Assembly: GCF_905171775.1 (NCBI RefSeq)
Contig: NC_053494.1
Span: 200,519,498-200,583,497 of the forward strand
Direction of reading: 5' to 3'
Source: Rana temporaria
Lineage: Eukaryota; Chordata; Amphibia; Anura; Ranidae
DNA length: 64,000 nt
Positions 52,901-64,000 of this stretch are shown here, in pieces. Positions within the stretch are counted from its first letter, which is position 1. Every line of letters starts with the position of its first letter. A model generated the notes under the pieces. The model saw nothing but the letters and a program-made list of their open reading frames with translations, made no database searches and had not been told where the DNA came from. Made by a program: the position numbers and the translations under genes.

Positions 52901-55900
52901 GACTGTCTCTATATTGTCCGTGCATCACTCCAGGTTCTAGACCATGTGAGCAGGGCTGTCTTAATGAGAGGGCACACCTGGGCACTGCCCAGGGGCCCCA
53001 GCTACATGGGGGGCCCCTGCCCTTTCTCCAAAGCAGCTGGTCCTTGAGCCCGGGCTGCACCTCTACATCCCAGATATGCCCCCAGCATTCTGACCCCTCT
53101 ACACTCTAGATATCCCCTACCTCCTACTTACTTGATTTTTGTTTACCTGCACTGTCTCCATTGTAGGGGCCCCAGAGCATTACTTTGCCCAGGGGCCCAT
53201 GATGCTATTGATGCCCTGCATGTGAGAGGGGTCTATCCGGATGAGCAATACCCACTCAGGAGTGAGTGGTGAATACTGGAACTATAGATACTTTTTGTGC
53301 ATTCTGTACTGCGTACCTGAACCACCGTTTTTCAGTAGAGCATATTATACTGTGACATGGCATGCTGGGATTTGTGGTTCCTCATTGGGAATCAGGAGGA
53401 AGCCTGCACAGCTTTCATGAAAATTTTAACATGACCATACGGTTTTATTCCATTAGTTATTGGCTTGCAATGCTGCCACACACGTGCTGGGTCTTTTTCC
53501 AAAATTCCAGAAGATCACTTTGCACGCTATGAAAGCAACATCATTTCATAATCATTTTTTATATTGGGAATATCACAGTGCTACGGGTGCTGGTTACTCA
53601 CATCAGTTTCTTTTTTTTTACATTTAATTATTTTCTTTTTATTATTTTATTACCAAAATATAAAAAGGAAACATGATAGACATGCGCACACTGAAGTATT
53701 TTGTTTCGGAATTTCGGTTTCGTCCGAAAAATTTCGGACCCCAGAAGACGTGGATTGGGGCCACTGTGTGCAAAAACAAGCCGCACAGTGGAGAAAAGTA
53801 TAACATGTTTGTTTTTAAAAAAAAACTTTAGTGTTCCTTTAAAAAGTCCTGCCGGGCTGCCGTGTGTATGCATACCAAGTTCACAGACAACACCCTTCGG
53901 AGCAAAATCCGCGGAAAAGTCAGTTGGAAGTCCGATCGTGTGTATGAGGCTTAAGACATCGGTCACATGGGCATATGTGGTTTTCAGAAGGGCATGCAGG
54001 TTGCTGCTGGCAGAAAACTCCATCCATTTAGATGCGCTTTTTTAATCATTTCATTTAACTTGTTTACACGTTTAAAGTTAGTTTAGAGTCATAGCTTTCG
54101 TTCCTATCAATGGATTTGCATTGAACATCCTTATACAAACCTACCCATAAGGAAATTGGCTTCCTCCCAAACCAACCATGAGAGTGTTGGTGGCTTTAGG
54201 GTAATTTGGGGTCAGAAAGTGCTGAGAATGATTCAACGTTTTGCGTAACATTCGGCAGAAAAAGTTGCAGAACTATGCAAATAGAGAAAATAAACAGGGA
54301 ACATGTATGGGCACCGTGGTGAGGAGATGAAAGAAGCCAGTGGGTGATTCAACCCCCTCCAGTACCAACCCATAACTGAAATATCAGACACTTGAAACAA
54401 AAGTGCCTTGTATTGATCCTTGGCCTTTCCCGTTTTCTGAGTAAACAGGAACTGCAATTAGTGGCTGGGTGTTTTATGTCATTTACCAGGCCTGTGCTTT
54501 GTTTGTTGTCACAGGTAACACTAGACTATTTTCTGATGTGTTTTTAGCAAGTCTGGAAAAGCAGAGCAAACACAACACAGAGTTGTAGCCTACGGCTTAG
54601 TTTCTAGTTGTCCCTTATTTAGAGTGCCTGTCCCTCTTCTGGAATCAAATCCATTTGTCCCTCACAGTGGCGGCTGGTGTTTAAAATCTTTGGGGGTTGG
54701 CGCGGGGCGCAAACAAACTGAAAAAAAACAAAACATCAATTGCCACCAGTTTCCCCCCTCAAATGCAGCCAGTTTGCCCCCTCAAATGCAGCCAGTTTTC
54801 CCCCTCAAATGCAGCCAGTTTTCCCCCTCAAATGCAGCCAGTTTGCCCCCTCAAATGCAGCCAGTTTCCCCCCTCAAATGCAGACAGTTTGCCCCCTCAA
54901 ATGCAGCCAGTTTTCCCCCTCAAATGCAGACAGTTTGCCCCCTCAAATGCAGCCAGTTTTCCCCCTCAAATGCAGCCAGTTTGCCCCCTCAAATGCAGCC
55001 AGTTTTCCCCCTCAAATGCAGCCAGTCTTCCCCCTCAAATGCAGCCAGTTTGCCCCCTCAAATGCAGCCAGTTTCCCCCCTCAAATGCAGACAGTTTGCC
55101 CCCTCAAATGCAGCCAGTTTTCCCCCTCAAATGCAGACAGTTTGCCCCCTCAAATGCAGCCAGTTTTCCCCCTCAAATGCAGACAGTTTGCACCCTCAAA
55201 TGCAGACAGTTTGCCCCCTCAAATGCAGCCAGTTTTCCCCCTCAAATGCAGCCAGTTTCCCCCCTCAAATGCAACCAGTTTTCCCCCTCAAATGCAGCCA
55301 GTTTTCCCCCTCAAATGCAGACAGTTTGCCCCCTCAAATGCAGACAGTTTGCCCCCTCAAATGCAGACAGTTTTCCCCCTCAAATGCAGACAGTTTCCCC
55401 CTCAAATGCAGACAGTTTTCCCCCTCAAATGCAGCCAGTTTTCCCCCTCAAATGCAGCCAGTTTTCCCCCTCAAATGCAGCCAGTTTGCCCCCTCAAATG
55501 CAGCCAGTTTGCCCCCTCAAATGCAGCCAGTTTCCCCCCTCAAATGCAGACAGTTTGCCCCCTCAAATGCAGCCAGTTTTCCCCCTCAAATGCAGACAGT
55601 TTTCCCCCTCAAATGCAGCCAGTTTTCCCCCTCAAATGCTGACAGTTTGCCCCCTCAAATCCAGCCAGTTTTCCCCCTCAAATGCAGCCAGTTTTTCCGC
55701 TCAAATGCAGCCAGTTTTTCCCCTCAAATGCAGCCAGTTTTCCCCCTCAAATGCAGCCAGTTTGCCCCCTCAAATGCAGCCAGTTCCTGCCATGTATCTG
55801 CAGAAATTAAAAAAGTACCCAGGGGATAAGATGATCTCCACAATGTTACTAACCATCCATATTTTTACAGACAGTTCGTAAAAACGGGCACTTTTTTCCC

Positions 55901-56999
55901 CGTTCGTAAATGTCCGTGGTTGTGGGAATTTGCCAGTAAAAATAGCCGAGATCGGTTTGGCTTGGAACTGCGCATGTAGATTGGAGGCAGGGGGTAATTG
56001 GAGGCAGGAAATGGAGCAGGGGGCAATGGAGGAAGGGGTAGATTGGAGGCAGGGGGTGTTATGCCGCGTACACACGGTCGTTTTTTTGTGATGAAGAAAA
56101 ACGAAATTTTTAAAAACGTCATTTAAAATGACCGTGTGTGGGGAAAACGTTGTTTTATGTCTTCAGAAAAACGACAAAAAAAATAAAAATTCGAGCATGC
56201 TTCAATTTTTTATGTCGTTTTTCAAAACGTAGTTTTTTGTGTCATAAAAAATGACCGTGTGTAGGCTAAAACGATGTTTAAAACAACGTTTTTAAACCCG
56301 CGCTTGCTCAGAAGCAAGTTATGACGCAAGCTTGAATGGAACAGAGTGCCGCCGTACGTGCTGAACGTAACCACGCTTTGCTAGAGCATTTTGAAAAAAC
56401 GATGGTGTGTAGGAAACGTAGTTGGATGCTGTGTGCAAAATCCTTTTTGTCATCCTGTTGAGTTATAAATCTGCTCAGTGTAATATAAGACCGGGGCTTG
56501 GGAATTAACGTGGTAGTAATCCCAAAACCCAAAATGTAATATAAATATACTGTACCAATCATTAGATGTGGTGGCTGCATTTGTTTTTTTGTTATTTTTG
56601 TCATAGGTTAACCAATGAAGCTGACTGATGGTCTGATGTGCCTACACACCATCGGTTAAAAAAACGATCGTGTCAGAACGCGGTGACGTAAAACACACGA
56701 CGTGCTGAAAAAAACGAAGTTCAATGCTTCCAAGCATGCGTCGACTTGATTCTGAGCATGCGTGGCTTTTTGACCGATGCTTTTGCATACTAACGATCGG
56801 TTTTGACCTATCGGTTAGGCGTCCATCGGTTCAATTTTAAAGCAAGTTCTCTTTTTTTGACCGAAGGATAACTGACCGATGGGGCCCACACACGATCGGT
56901 TTGGACTGATGAAATGGTCCTTCAGTCTGTTTTCATCGGTTTTGACCGATCATGTGTACGTGGCCTTACACTCTGTATTAAGCTATGTATACACTTACC
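49996..56999 (+). repeat. 7-kb tandem duplication, second copy
   Basis: Repeats the whole of 42,989-49,995: partial Fam-B with Fam-H (50,111-50,357), Fam-R from 51,332, Fam-D at 51,416-51,852 and 51,867-52,324, hAT-like at 52,951-53,218, hAT-like left end at 54,665, 23-bp array at 54,754-55,789, and Fam-H-type elements at 56,062-56,414 and 56,639-56,965. It ends in CACTTACC before unrelated sequence. Confidence 0.97.
54754..55789 (+). repeat. Minisatellite, 23-bp unit, second copy
   Basis: Same length as the array at 47,750-48,785 and same order of most units, but several unit types differ (TTC versus TGC, CCAG versus ACAG). Changes are point-like, not gain or loss of units. Confidence 0.95.
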
Positions 57000-57198
57000 T
57001 GAAGTTGGCCAGTTCAGCAGGAACCGTCTGACATTTGGTATGTGTGTGCCGCTGTCTGTTCAGCAGAAGACAATCTGGAAAACCAGCATTCAATCAGTAA
57101 ATTTCGGGTGTCGTGCCAGTAAATTTCAGTCTGGTAGGTTGGCAACACTGCCCAGTAATTGTTCATTAGAATGATGTGGCAAATATCCACATGCTCAT
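57000..57198. other. Short unassigned segment
   Basis: Contains CCAGTAAATTTC...CCAGTAAATTTCAG repeated words at 57,092-57,130. Nothing else. Confidence 0.35.
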
Positions 57199-57793
57199 GT
57201 AGTGCTGGTCTCCCAATGAGTCGGGCGCTATCGTAAATTTAGGGGTGTCTGAGCCAATAGTTGGACTCAGACTTTGCTAATTCTATGTAAATTTGCCTCT
57301 GTTCTAGCTGTGGTTGTGCTCGGTAGAAGTTTTCCCCTGTGGCCTGTAGGTGGCGTTACCACCTCAGGCCCATATTGGAACTCGGGCGAACCATGGTGTG
57401 TTAGGTGACCCTTCTCGGCCGCAGCCCAGTGGGAGTGGTGCCCCGCTGTGCATGCTGGGAGGGGACACTTAAAGGGCAGATGCCGTTTTTCAGGGGCCTT
57501 CGCCTCGTGGCCCTCCTGGCGCGAGGTGCGTGCGTGATTTCAGCCCGGGACCACGATGGTCCGAGGCTGTGCTCCTATCGTGTAGGCCCAGCTATTCTGG
57601 CTGGGCCTATGACTCTAGAAGGAATCCCAAGCTGTCCATCCAAGTGGGGGAAGCTGCTTAGCGAAGGAAACCGGGGGAGGACCTGCCCTGGAGGGGACCA
57701 AGCAAGGCAAGCTGATGTCTCAGGATAGGCCTGGTGACCTCATTAACTAAAGGGATCCAACACACAATTTGTCTTACGGTCCGCCGGATCGGC
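57199..57793 (+). repeat. Fam-R dispersed repeat, third copy, right end cut by Fam-A
   Basis: TGTAGTGCTGGTCTCCCAATG to GCCGGATCGGC parallels 44,326-45,835 without the Fam-D inserts. It is visibly diverged from the duplicated copies (several substitutions per 50 bp), so it is an independent, older relative. Confidence 0.6.
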
Positions 57794-57797
57794 TTAA

Positions 57798-58793
57798 CCA
57801 CTTAAGACCCGGACCTTTAGGCAGCTAAAGGACCCGGCCAGTTTTTGCAATTCGGCACTGCGTCGCTTTAACTGACAATTGCGCGGTCGTGCGACGTGGC
57901 TCCCAAACAAAATTGGTGTCCTTTTTTCCCCACAAATAGAGCTTTCTTTTGGTGGTATTTGATCACCTCTGCGGTTTTTATTGTTTGCGCTATAAACAAA
58001 AATAGAGCGACAATTTTGAAAAAAATGCAATATTGCTTATTATTACTTCTTGCTATAATAAATATCCCCCAAAAATATATAAAAAAAACATTTTTTTCCT
58101 CAGTTTAGGCCGATACGTATTCTTCTACCTATTTTTGGTAAAAAAAAATCGCAATAAGTGTTTATTGGTTGGTTTGCGCAAAATTTATAGCGTTTACAAA
58201 ATAGGGGATAGTTTTATTGCATTTTTATTAATTTTTTTTTTTTACTACTAATGGCGGCGATCAGCGATTTTTTTCGTGACTGCGACATTATGGCGGACAC
58301 TTTGGACAATTTTGACACATTTTTGGGACCATTGTCATTTTCACAGTAAAAAATGAATTTAAATTGCATTGTTTATTGTGAAAATGACAGTTGCAGTTTG
58401 GGAGTTAACCACAGGGGGCGCTGAAGCAGTTATGTTTCACCTAGTGTGTGTTTACAACTGTAGGGGAGGTGTGGCTGTAGGTCTGACTTCATCGATTGTG
58501 TCTCCCTATAAAAGGGATCACACGATCGATCGATGTAGCTGCCACAGTGAAGCATGGGAAAGCCGTGTTTACATACGGCTCTCCCCGTTCTTCAGCTCCG
58601 GGGAGCGATCGCGAGGGGGCGGCTAGAAACAAATAGCTGCCCCCTCATCCCGGATCGCTCCCAGACGATTTCCGACCGCCGCATGTACCGGGGGGGGGGG
58701 GGGGGTCCCGATCGGACCCCCGACCCGCGGAAAGGCAGGGACTGTACATGCCATTCTGTGGACGTATATGTACATGCGGCGGTCGTTAAGTGG
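57798..58793 (+). mobile_element. Fam-A non-autonomous DNA transposon, both ends present
   Basis: The left end CCACTTAAGACCCGG follows TTAA (57,794-57,797); the right end is GCGGCGGTCGTTAAGTGG. The terminal inverted repeat is about 12-13 bp. Order: GCGCGGTCGTGCGACG block, ATTTGATCACCTCTGCGG, AT-rich core, TGACTGCGACATTATGGCGG, GATCGATCG palindrome, then a 16-base G run (58,690-58,705) and ATGTACATGCGGCGGTC. Following bases are CTAG rather than TTAA. This is the best reference copy of the family in the window. Confidence 0.72.
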
Positions 58794-59564
58794 CTAGACA
58801 ATAAACTTAGAGGTAACGTGCAAAACCCAAAATCTAAACCAGCAGCTCCTTCGGGGGTAGTGCTACACTCATATTCGGTGAGCAGACGTTCCACTCAAGA
58901 ACAACAGCAACCATCAGAGAAAACCCAACCAAGGAAGATGAGTCTTTGACCAAGAGTAGTTGGCCAAGGAGGTGTGCCGGGGACCATGGATCAGCTTATG
59001 ATCATCTTGTGTCTATGAGCATCTTATACACACAATCCGAAAATCGGACGACAGATCGTCCGACTTTTTACGCTGACTAGTCGCAAGTAGAATTTGGATT
59101 GGTTACTAAAGTCACGAAAATTCTCGTAGGACGGAAAACAAAATTGGAAGTGATGCCAGTGTATTTGTATTGTATTTTCGGACGACAACTGTACTGATTA
59201 AACTAAAATCGTAAGATCTGGCATCATACGAGAAACATTTTCGTGCATGTCCGATAAAATAATATCGGATGAACTGTCGTGATCGGCTCTCGAAAAGCTC
59301 TGTACTAACGATCCGATTATCATACGATCACGTCGAATGTACGGGCCAATAAAAGCAGTCTAGTGTGGCCAGTGATATGGCCAATCACCACATTCCAGTA
59401 GCTTGTCTCTTTGTGGGCTCTTAGTAGCAAATGTAGGATTAGAAAGATGAATTGGTCTGATCCAAAAAGTATTATGTGGCGCTCTGAGGCGGAACAAGTG
59501 TGGGCTGGCAGAGTGACAGATCGGGATTAACCCATTTCCTATGTCATGTACTTTACACCGCGCT
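58794..59564. other. Intergenic DNA with a Fam-H-like element
   Basis: About 59,026-59,348 starts ATACACACAATCCGAAAATC and ends CACGTCGAATGTACGGGCC, with GGACGACAGATCGTCCGAC palindromes: a diverged Fam-H-like MITE. The rest (58,800-59,020 and 59,350-59,564) is unassigned. Confidence 0.5.
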
Positions 59565-60860
59565 TTTCATCCATCTCTTCCTGCCCCAGAGCCCGCTCTT
59601 TCTGGCCTACTTCCCTCCCTTTCTGACTTACCCCCTCCCTTCCTTTCTTTCCGTGTCGCTCTCTTCCTGACTTACCTCCCTCCCTTCCTTTCTATCCCGT
59701 GTCCCTCTCTTTCTGACTTACCTCCCTCCCTTCCTTTCTCTCCGTGTCCCTCTCTGTCTAACTTACCCCCCTCCCTTCCTTTCTACCCCGTGTCCCTCTC
59801 TTCCTGACTTACCTCCCTCCCTTCCTTTCTCTCTGTGTCCCTCTCTTTCTGACTTGCCTCCCTCCCTTCCTTTCTACCCTGTGTCTCTCTCTTTCTGACT
59901 TACCTCCCTCCCTTTCTTTCTCTCCGTGTCCCTCTCTTTCTGACTTACCTCCTTCCCTTCCTTTCTCTCCGTGTCCCTCTCTTTCTGACTTACCTCCCTC
60001 CCTTCCTTTCTTTCCGTGTCGCTCTCTTCCTGACTTACCTCCCTCCCTTCCTTTCTCTCCGTGTCCCTCTCTGTCTAACTTACCCCCCTCCCTTCCTTTC
60101 TACCCCGTGTCCCTCTCTTCCTGACTTACCTCCCTCCCTTCCTTTCTCTCTGTGTCCCTCTCTTTCTGACTTGCCTCCCTCCCTTCCTTTCTACCCTGTG
60201 TCTCTCTCTTTCTGACTTACCTCCCTCCCTTTCTTTCTCTCCGTGTCCCTCTCTTTCTGACTTACCTCCCTCCCTTCCTTTCTTTCCGTGTCTCTCTCTT
60301 CCTGACTTACCTCCCTTCCTTTCTCTCCGTGTCCCTCTCTTTCTGACTTACCTCCCTCCCTTCCTTTCTCTCCGTGTCCCTCTCTGTCTAACTTACCCCC
60401 CTCCCTTCCTTTCTACCCCGTGTCCCTCTCTTCCTGACTTTCCTCCCTCCCTTCCTTTCTCTCTGTGTCCCTCTCTTTCTGACTTGCCTCCCTCCCTTCC
60501 TTTCTACCCTGTGTGTCTCTCTTTCTGACTTACCTCCCTCCCTTTCTTTCTCTCCGTGTCCCTCTCTTTCTGACTTACCTCCTTCCCTTCCTTTCTCTCC
60601 GTGTCCCTCTCTTTCTGACTTACCTCCCTCCCTTCCTTTCTACCCCGTGTCCCTCTGTTCCTGACTTACCTCCCTCCCTTCCTTTCTCTCTGTGTCCCTC
60701 TCTTTCTGACTTGCCTCCCTCCCTTCCTTTCTACCCCGTGTCCCTCCCTTTCTGACTTACCTCCTTCCCTTCCTTTCTCTCCGTGTCCCTCTCTTTCTGA
60801 CTTACCTTCCTCCCTTCCTTTCTACCCCGTGTCCCTCTTTTTCTGACTTACCTCCCTTTC
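59565..60860 (+). repeat. Pyrimidine-rich minisatellite, about 45-bp unit
   Basis: The unit is CTCCCTCCCTTCCTTTCTCT then CCGTGTCCCTCTCTTTCTGACTTAC with alternating CTACCCCGTG and CTCTCCGTG forms. The alternation repeats in blocks (59,650-60,000 resembles 60,000-60,480), a higher-order period of several hundred bases. Strong C/T strand bias. Confidence 0.94.
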
Positions 60861-61254
60861 TACTTTACTTCCCTCTCTTTGTTACTTTCTCTGTTTATAA
60901 CTCATAGTCCTCTCTTTCTAACCAACTTTCTTTCCTTTCTAACCTACTACCCTACTTTCTGTCCTTCTCTTCCTACCCTATTTCTCTCTTTTTCATACCT
61001 ACTTTTCTCCCTTTCAGACCTACTGTCCTCTCTTTTTACCCCAGATTCCTCCCTTTCTAGGCTACTTCCCTGTATTTCTAACCTACTTTCCTCCCTCTCC
61101 ATGCCCTACCTGCCTCTCTTCCTAACTAATTTTATTTCCCTCCTTTTTTTCTGTCCTACTTCCCTATCATCTGCCCTACCTTCCTCTTTTATTGCCCCCC
61201 TCCCCCCCTTTTTTGGTTTACCTCTCCTTTCTTAACCCACTTTCTTCTGTTTCT
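60861..61254 (+). repeat. Degenerate pyrimidine-rich transition zone
   Basis: Loose TTCTAACCTACTTTCCTCCC-like motifs bridge the two arrays. Probably decayed array units; no gene. Confidence 0.6.
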
Positions 61255-62660
61255 GCCCCTGCTGCTCCAATGCTGCCTCTCTTTCTGCCCCTACTCCTCC
61301 ATTGCTCTCTCTCCTTCTGGGCTCCCCTTCTCCATTGCGCCCTCTCTTTCTGCCCCCGCTCCTCCATTGCTCACACTCTTTCTGTCCACCCTCCTCCATT
61401 GCTCCCTATCTTTCTGCCCACCCTCCTCCATTGCTCCCGCTCTTTCTGCCCCCGCTCCTCCATTGGTCCCTCTCTTTCTGCCCCCACTCCTCCATTGCTC
61501 CCTCTCTTTCTGCCCTTGCTCCTCCATTGCTCCCTCTCTTTCTACACCTGCTCCTCCATTGCTCCCTCTCTTTCTACACCTGCTCCTCCATTGCTCCCTC
61601 TCTTTCTGCCCCCACTCCTTCATTGCTACCTCTCTTTCTACCCCCGCTCCTCCATTGCTCCTTCTCTTTCTGCCCCCACTCCCCCATTGCTCCCTCTTTC
61701 TGCCACCCACTCCTCCATTGCTCCTTCTCTTTCTTCCTCCACTCCTCCATTGCTGCCTCTCTTTCTGCCCCTGCTCCTCCATTTCTCTCTCTCCTTCTGG
61801 GCTTCCCTCCACCTTTGCAGCCTCTCTCTTTCTGCGCCCCACTCCCCCATTGCGCCCTCTCTTTCTGCCCCCCGCTCCCCCATTGCGCCCTCTCTTTCTG
61901 CCCCCCGCTCCCCCATTGTGCCCTCTCTTTCTGCCCCCCGCTCCTCCATCACTCCCTCTCTTCCTGCCCCCACTCTTCTTTTTCTCCCTCTCTTTCTGCC
62001 CCCACGTCGCCATTGCTCCCTTTCTTTCTTCCCCTTTGCTCCATTGCTCCCTCTCTTTCTGCCCCCGCTCCTCCATTGGTCCCTTTCTTTCTGCCCCCAC
62101 TCCTCCATTGCTCCCTCTCTTTCTGCCCTTGCTCCTCCATTGCTCCCTCTCTTTCTACATCCGCTCCTCCATTGCTCCTTCTCTTTCTGCCCCCGCTCCT
62201 CCATTGCTCCTTCTCTTTCTGCCCCCTCTCCTCCATTGCTCCCTCTCTTTCTGCCCCCACTCCCCCATTGCTCCCTCTTTCTGCCACCCACTCCTCCATT
62301 GTGCCCTCTCTTTCTGCCCCCCGCTCCTCCATCACTTCCTCTCTTCCTGCCCCCACTCTTCTTTTTCTCCCTCTCTTTCTGCCCCCACGTCGCCATTGCT
62401 CCCTTTCTTTCTTCCCCTTTGCTCCATTGCTCCCTCTCTTTCTGCCCCCGCTCCTCCATTGTTCCAATTCTTTCTGCCCCCACTCCTCCATTGCATGTTC
62501 TGTTTCTGCCCTTGCTTTATCTTTGCCTCCCCTCTTCTCCATTGCTCCCTCTTTTTTTTTTTGTCCCAGCTCCTCCAGTGCTCCCCCTCTTTCTGCCCCC
62601 TCTCCTCCATTGCTCCCCCTCTTTCTGCCCTTGCTCCTCTCTTGCTCCCTCTCTTCCCGT
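61255..62660 (+). repeat. Pyrimidine-rich minisatellite, 32-bp unit, about 44 copies
   Basis: The unit is CTCCTCCATTGCTCCCTCTC followed by TTTCTGCCCCCG. A block of about 500 bp is repeated: 61,960-62,140 closely matches 62,320-62,470 (GCCCCCACGTCGCCATTGC marker at 61,995 and 62,378). The 549-, 468- and 451-codon frames are artefacts of a stop-poor unit. Confidence 0.95.
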
Positions 62661-63570
62661 GCTGTCTGTCTTCCTGTTCCGATTTCAGGTTGGAGGATCT
62701 GGGATTAGCAGAAAGGGTTTAGTAATGGGGGGGGGGGGGGGGTTAGGAGATGGGGGAGGGGATCTGGGAAGTGAAATGGGACTTTCTAGCCCGAAAGTGG
62801 GAAGAGATCACAGGGCCAGATCAACCATTTCAAAAGTGTAACAGTATGTCATGTTAAAGAGTATCCAGACATATTAATAGTGTCTGCTCCTCCAGAGATG
62901 GCATAGGGTGAGTGTTGTCACCCTACAAAAGGACTATAGAACACCTCCCCCTCTCCTCTTCCCTATAACATAGAGCCCACCTCCTCAGCCATGATCTGGC
63001 TGCATTGCATATAGAACTGCAGAGACCCAGTGGAGTCCAAAATATGGCATGTAATGAAAATGGAAAGGTTTTATTTTAATATTTTTATTAGAATGTTGAT
63101 AAAGGGGAAACAAAGAACCAGGGAAGGCAAAAAACAACTTCATCTTTATTAAAACACGTTGCAGAGCTATAGAAGGTGATTTTAGTTGACCTGAAACAAC
63201 TAAACACAGCTGATTAAGCGCCGATCGTTCCTTATTTTCACTTTCAGAGGGATCTACCCCCACCCCCGGGACCAGAGGTGTGTAGTCACCCTCACCAACC
63301 AATCAAAAATCAGCATTCAGCAGCTCCCACATGAATAGCTCGTATCTGATTGGCTCCTCGGGGCTCCCGCAGGCCTCTGATGTTGAGTAATCTCATTTTG
63401 TGTTATTTCTTTGTGTGCCAAATGAGGTAAATCGGCGATGTCTGAGCGCAGTCTGGGCCCTTGTTAGTCCAGATGTGCCGGATCTGGTTTCTAGGAATGT
63501 AAGCTTTCTAAGATAAAGACTTCCAGTTGCAAAAACAAAGACCATCCCGTAACGGAGGACGTCCCTGAGC
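62661..63570. other. Unassigned intergenic DNA
   Basis: Includes a G run at about 62,726-62,742. No coding match. A chance 105-codon minus frame at 62,985-63,302 shows no family resemblance. Confidence 0.35.
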
Positions 63571-64000
63571 CCCGGCATAGGTACCACCGCCCCGGTATAT
63601 GCACCGCCACTCCCCCATAGGTACCGCCACTCCCCCATAGGTACTGCCACCCCACCATAGGTACCGCCACCCCGGCATAGGTACCGCCACCCCGGCATAT
63701 GCACCGCCACTCCCCCATAGGTACCGACACTCCCCCATAGGTACTGCCACCCCACCATAGGTACCGCCACCCCGGCATATGTACCACCACCCCACCATAG
63801 GTACCGTCACCCCAGCATAGGTACCACCACCCGCCATAGGTACCACCACTCCGCCATAAGTACCGCCACCACGCAATAGGTACTGCCACTCCGCCATAAG
63901 TACCGCCACCCCGCAATAGGTACTGCCACTCCGCCATAGGTACCGCCACTCCGGCATGGGTACCACCACTCCACCATAGGTACCGTCACCCCAGCATAGG
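63571..64000 (+). repeat. Minisatellite, 20-bp unit, runs off the window
   Basis: The unit is GTACCGCCACTCCCCCATAG with GGCATAG, CACCATAG and GCAATAG variants, at least 21 copies. Its right boundary lies beyond the window, so total size is unknown. Confidence 0.94.

Noticed and set aside
61192..62841. A 549-codon frame rich in Ser, Pro and Leu resembling a secreted repeat protein
   Set aside because: It is a translation of a 32-bp pyrimidine-rich array; two other frames and the minus strand are equally open.

Overview
The window looks like intergenic DNA from a large, transposon-rich vertebrate genome, most likely an amphibian such as a ranid-type frog. That placement is inference: it rests on many palindromic DNA-transposon derivatives, Tc1 elements, an L1/Tx1-like LINE and hammerhead-bearing retroelement tails, with no bacterial-style genes. 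I find no intact host protein gene, tRNA or rRNA. The only convincing protein-coding matches are broken transposon genes: two Tc1 transposases and one L1-type ORF2. Most long open frames are minisatellites without stop codons.

Recurring families, with names used only here. Fam-A is about 1 kb, has CCACTT-type ends and sits in TTAA targets. Fam-B has palindromic GGGCCAGATTC ends and an apparent 3-bp target duplication. Fam-C has (TTA)GGCCCCTTGCACACTG-type ends. Fam-D is TTAA-flanked with AAAGNGG ends. Fam-H has CCGTACACACG-type ends. There are also several hAT-like non-autonomous elements with 8-bp target duplications. Fam-R is a dispersed repeat of unknown class, possibly an LTR.

Layout. 1-5.4 kb: Fam-B, a tail-to-tail Fam-A pair with nested Fam-B and Fam-D, and a hAT-like element carrying a minisatellite. 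5.4-9 kb: Fam-A with an array and a Fam-C insert, then a Tc1 transposase gene split by a retroelement fragment that carries a complete hammerhead ribozyme fold. 9-15 kb: Fam-A and Fam-B copies, and two inverted retroelement tails around a Fam-A copy. 15-24 kb: large minisatellites, mostly in hAT-like or Tc1 elements. 24-34.5 kb: nested Fam-B, C, D and H, and an L1 remnant on the minus strand broken by at least five insertions. 35-38.4 kb: a tandem repeat of about 588 bp and nested hAT-like copies. 39-42 kb: more hAT-like and Fam-H elements. 42,989-56,999: a nearly perfect tandem duplication of about 7.0 kb. 57-64 kb: Fam-R, Fam-A, two pyrimidine-rich arrays and a final minisatellite running off the end.

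No genes here cooperate in a pathway. The logic is layered transposon insertion: younger elements interrupt older ones at recognisable target duplications, and at least five hAT-like elements contain minisatellite arrays. The strongest unusual feature is the hammerhead ribozyme at 7,980-8,039.
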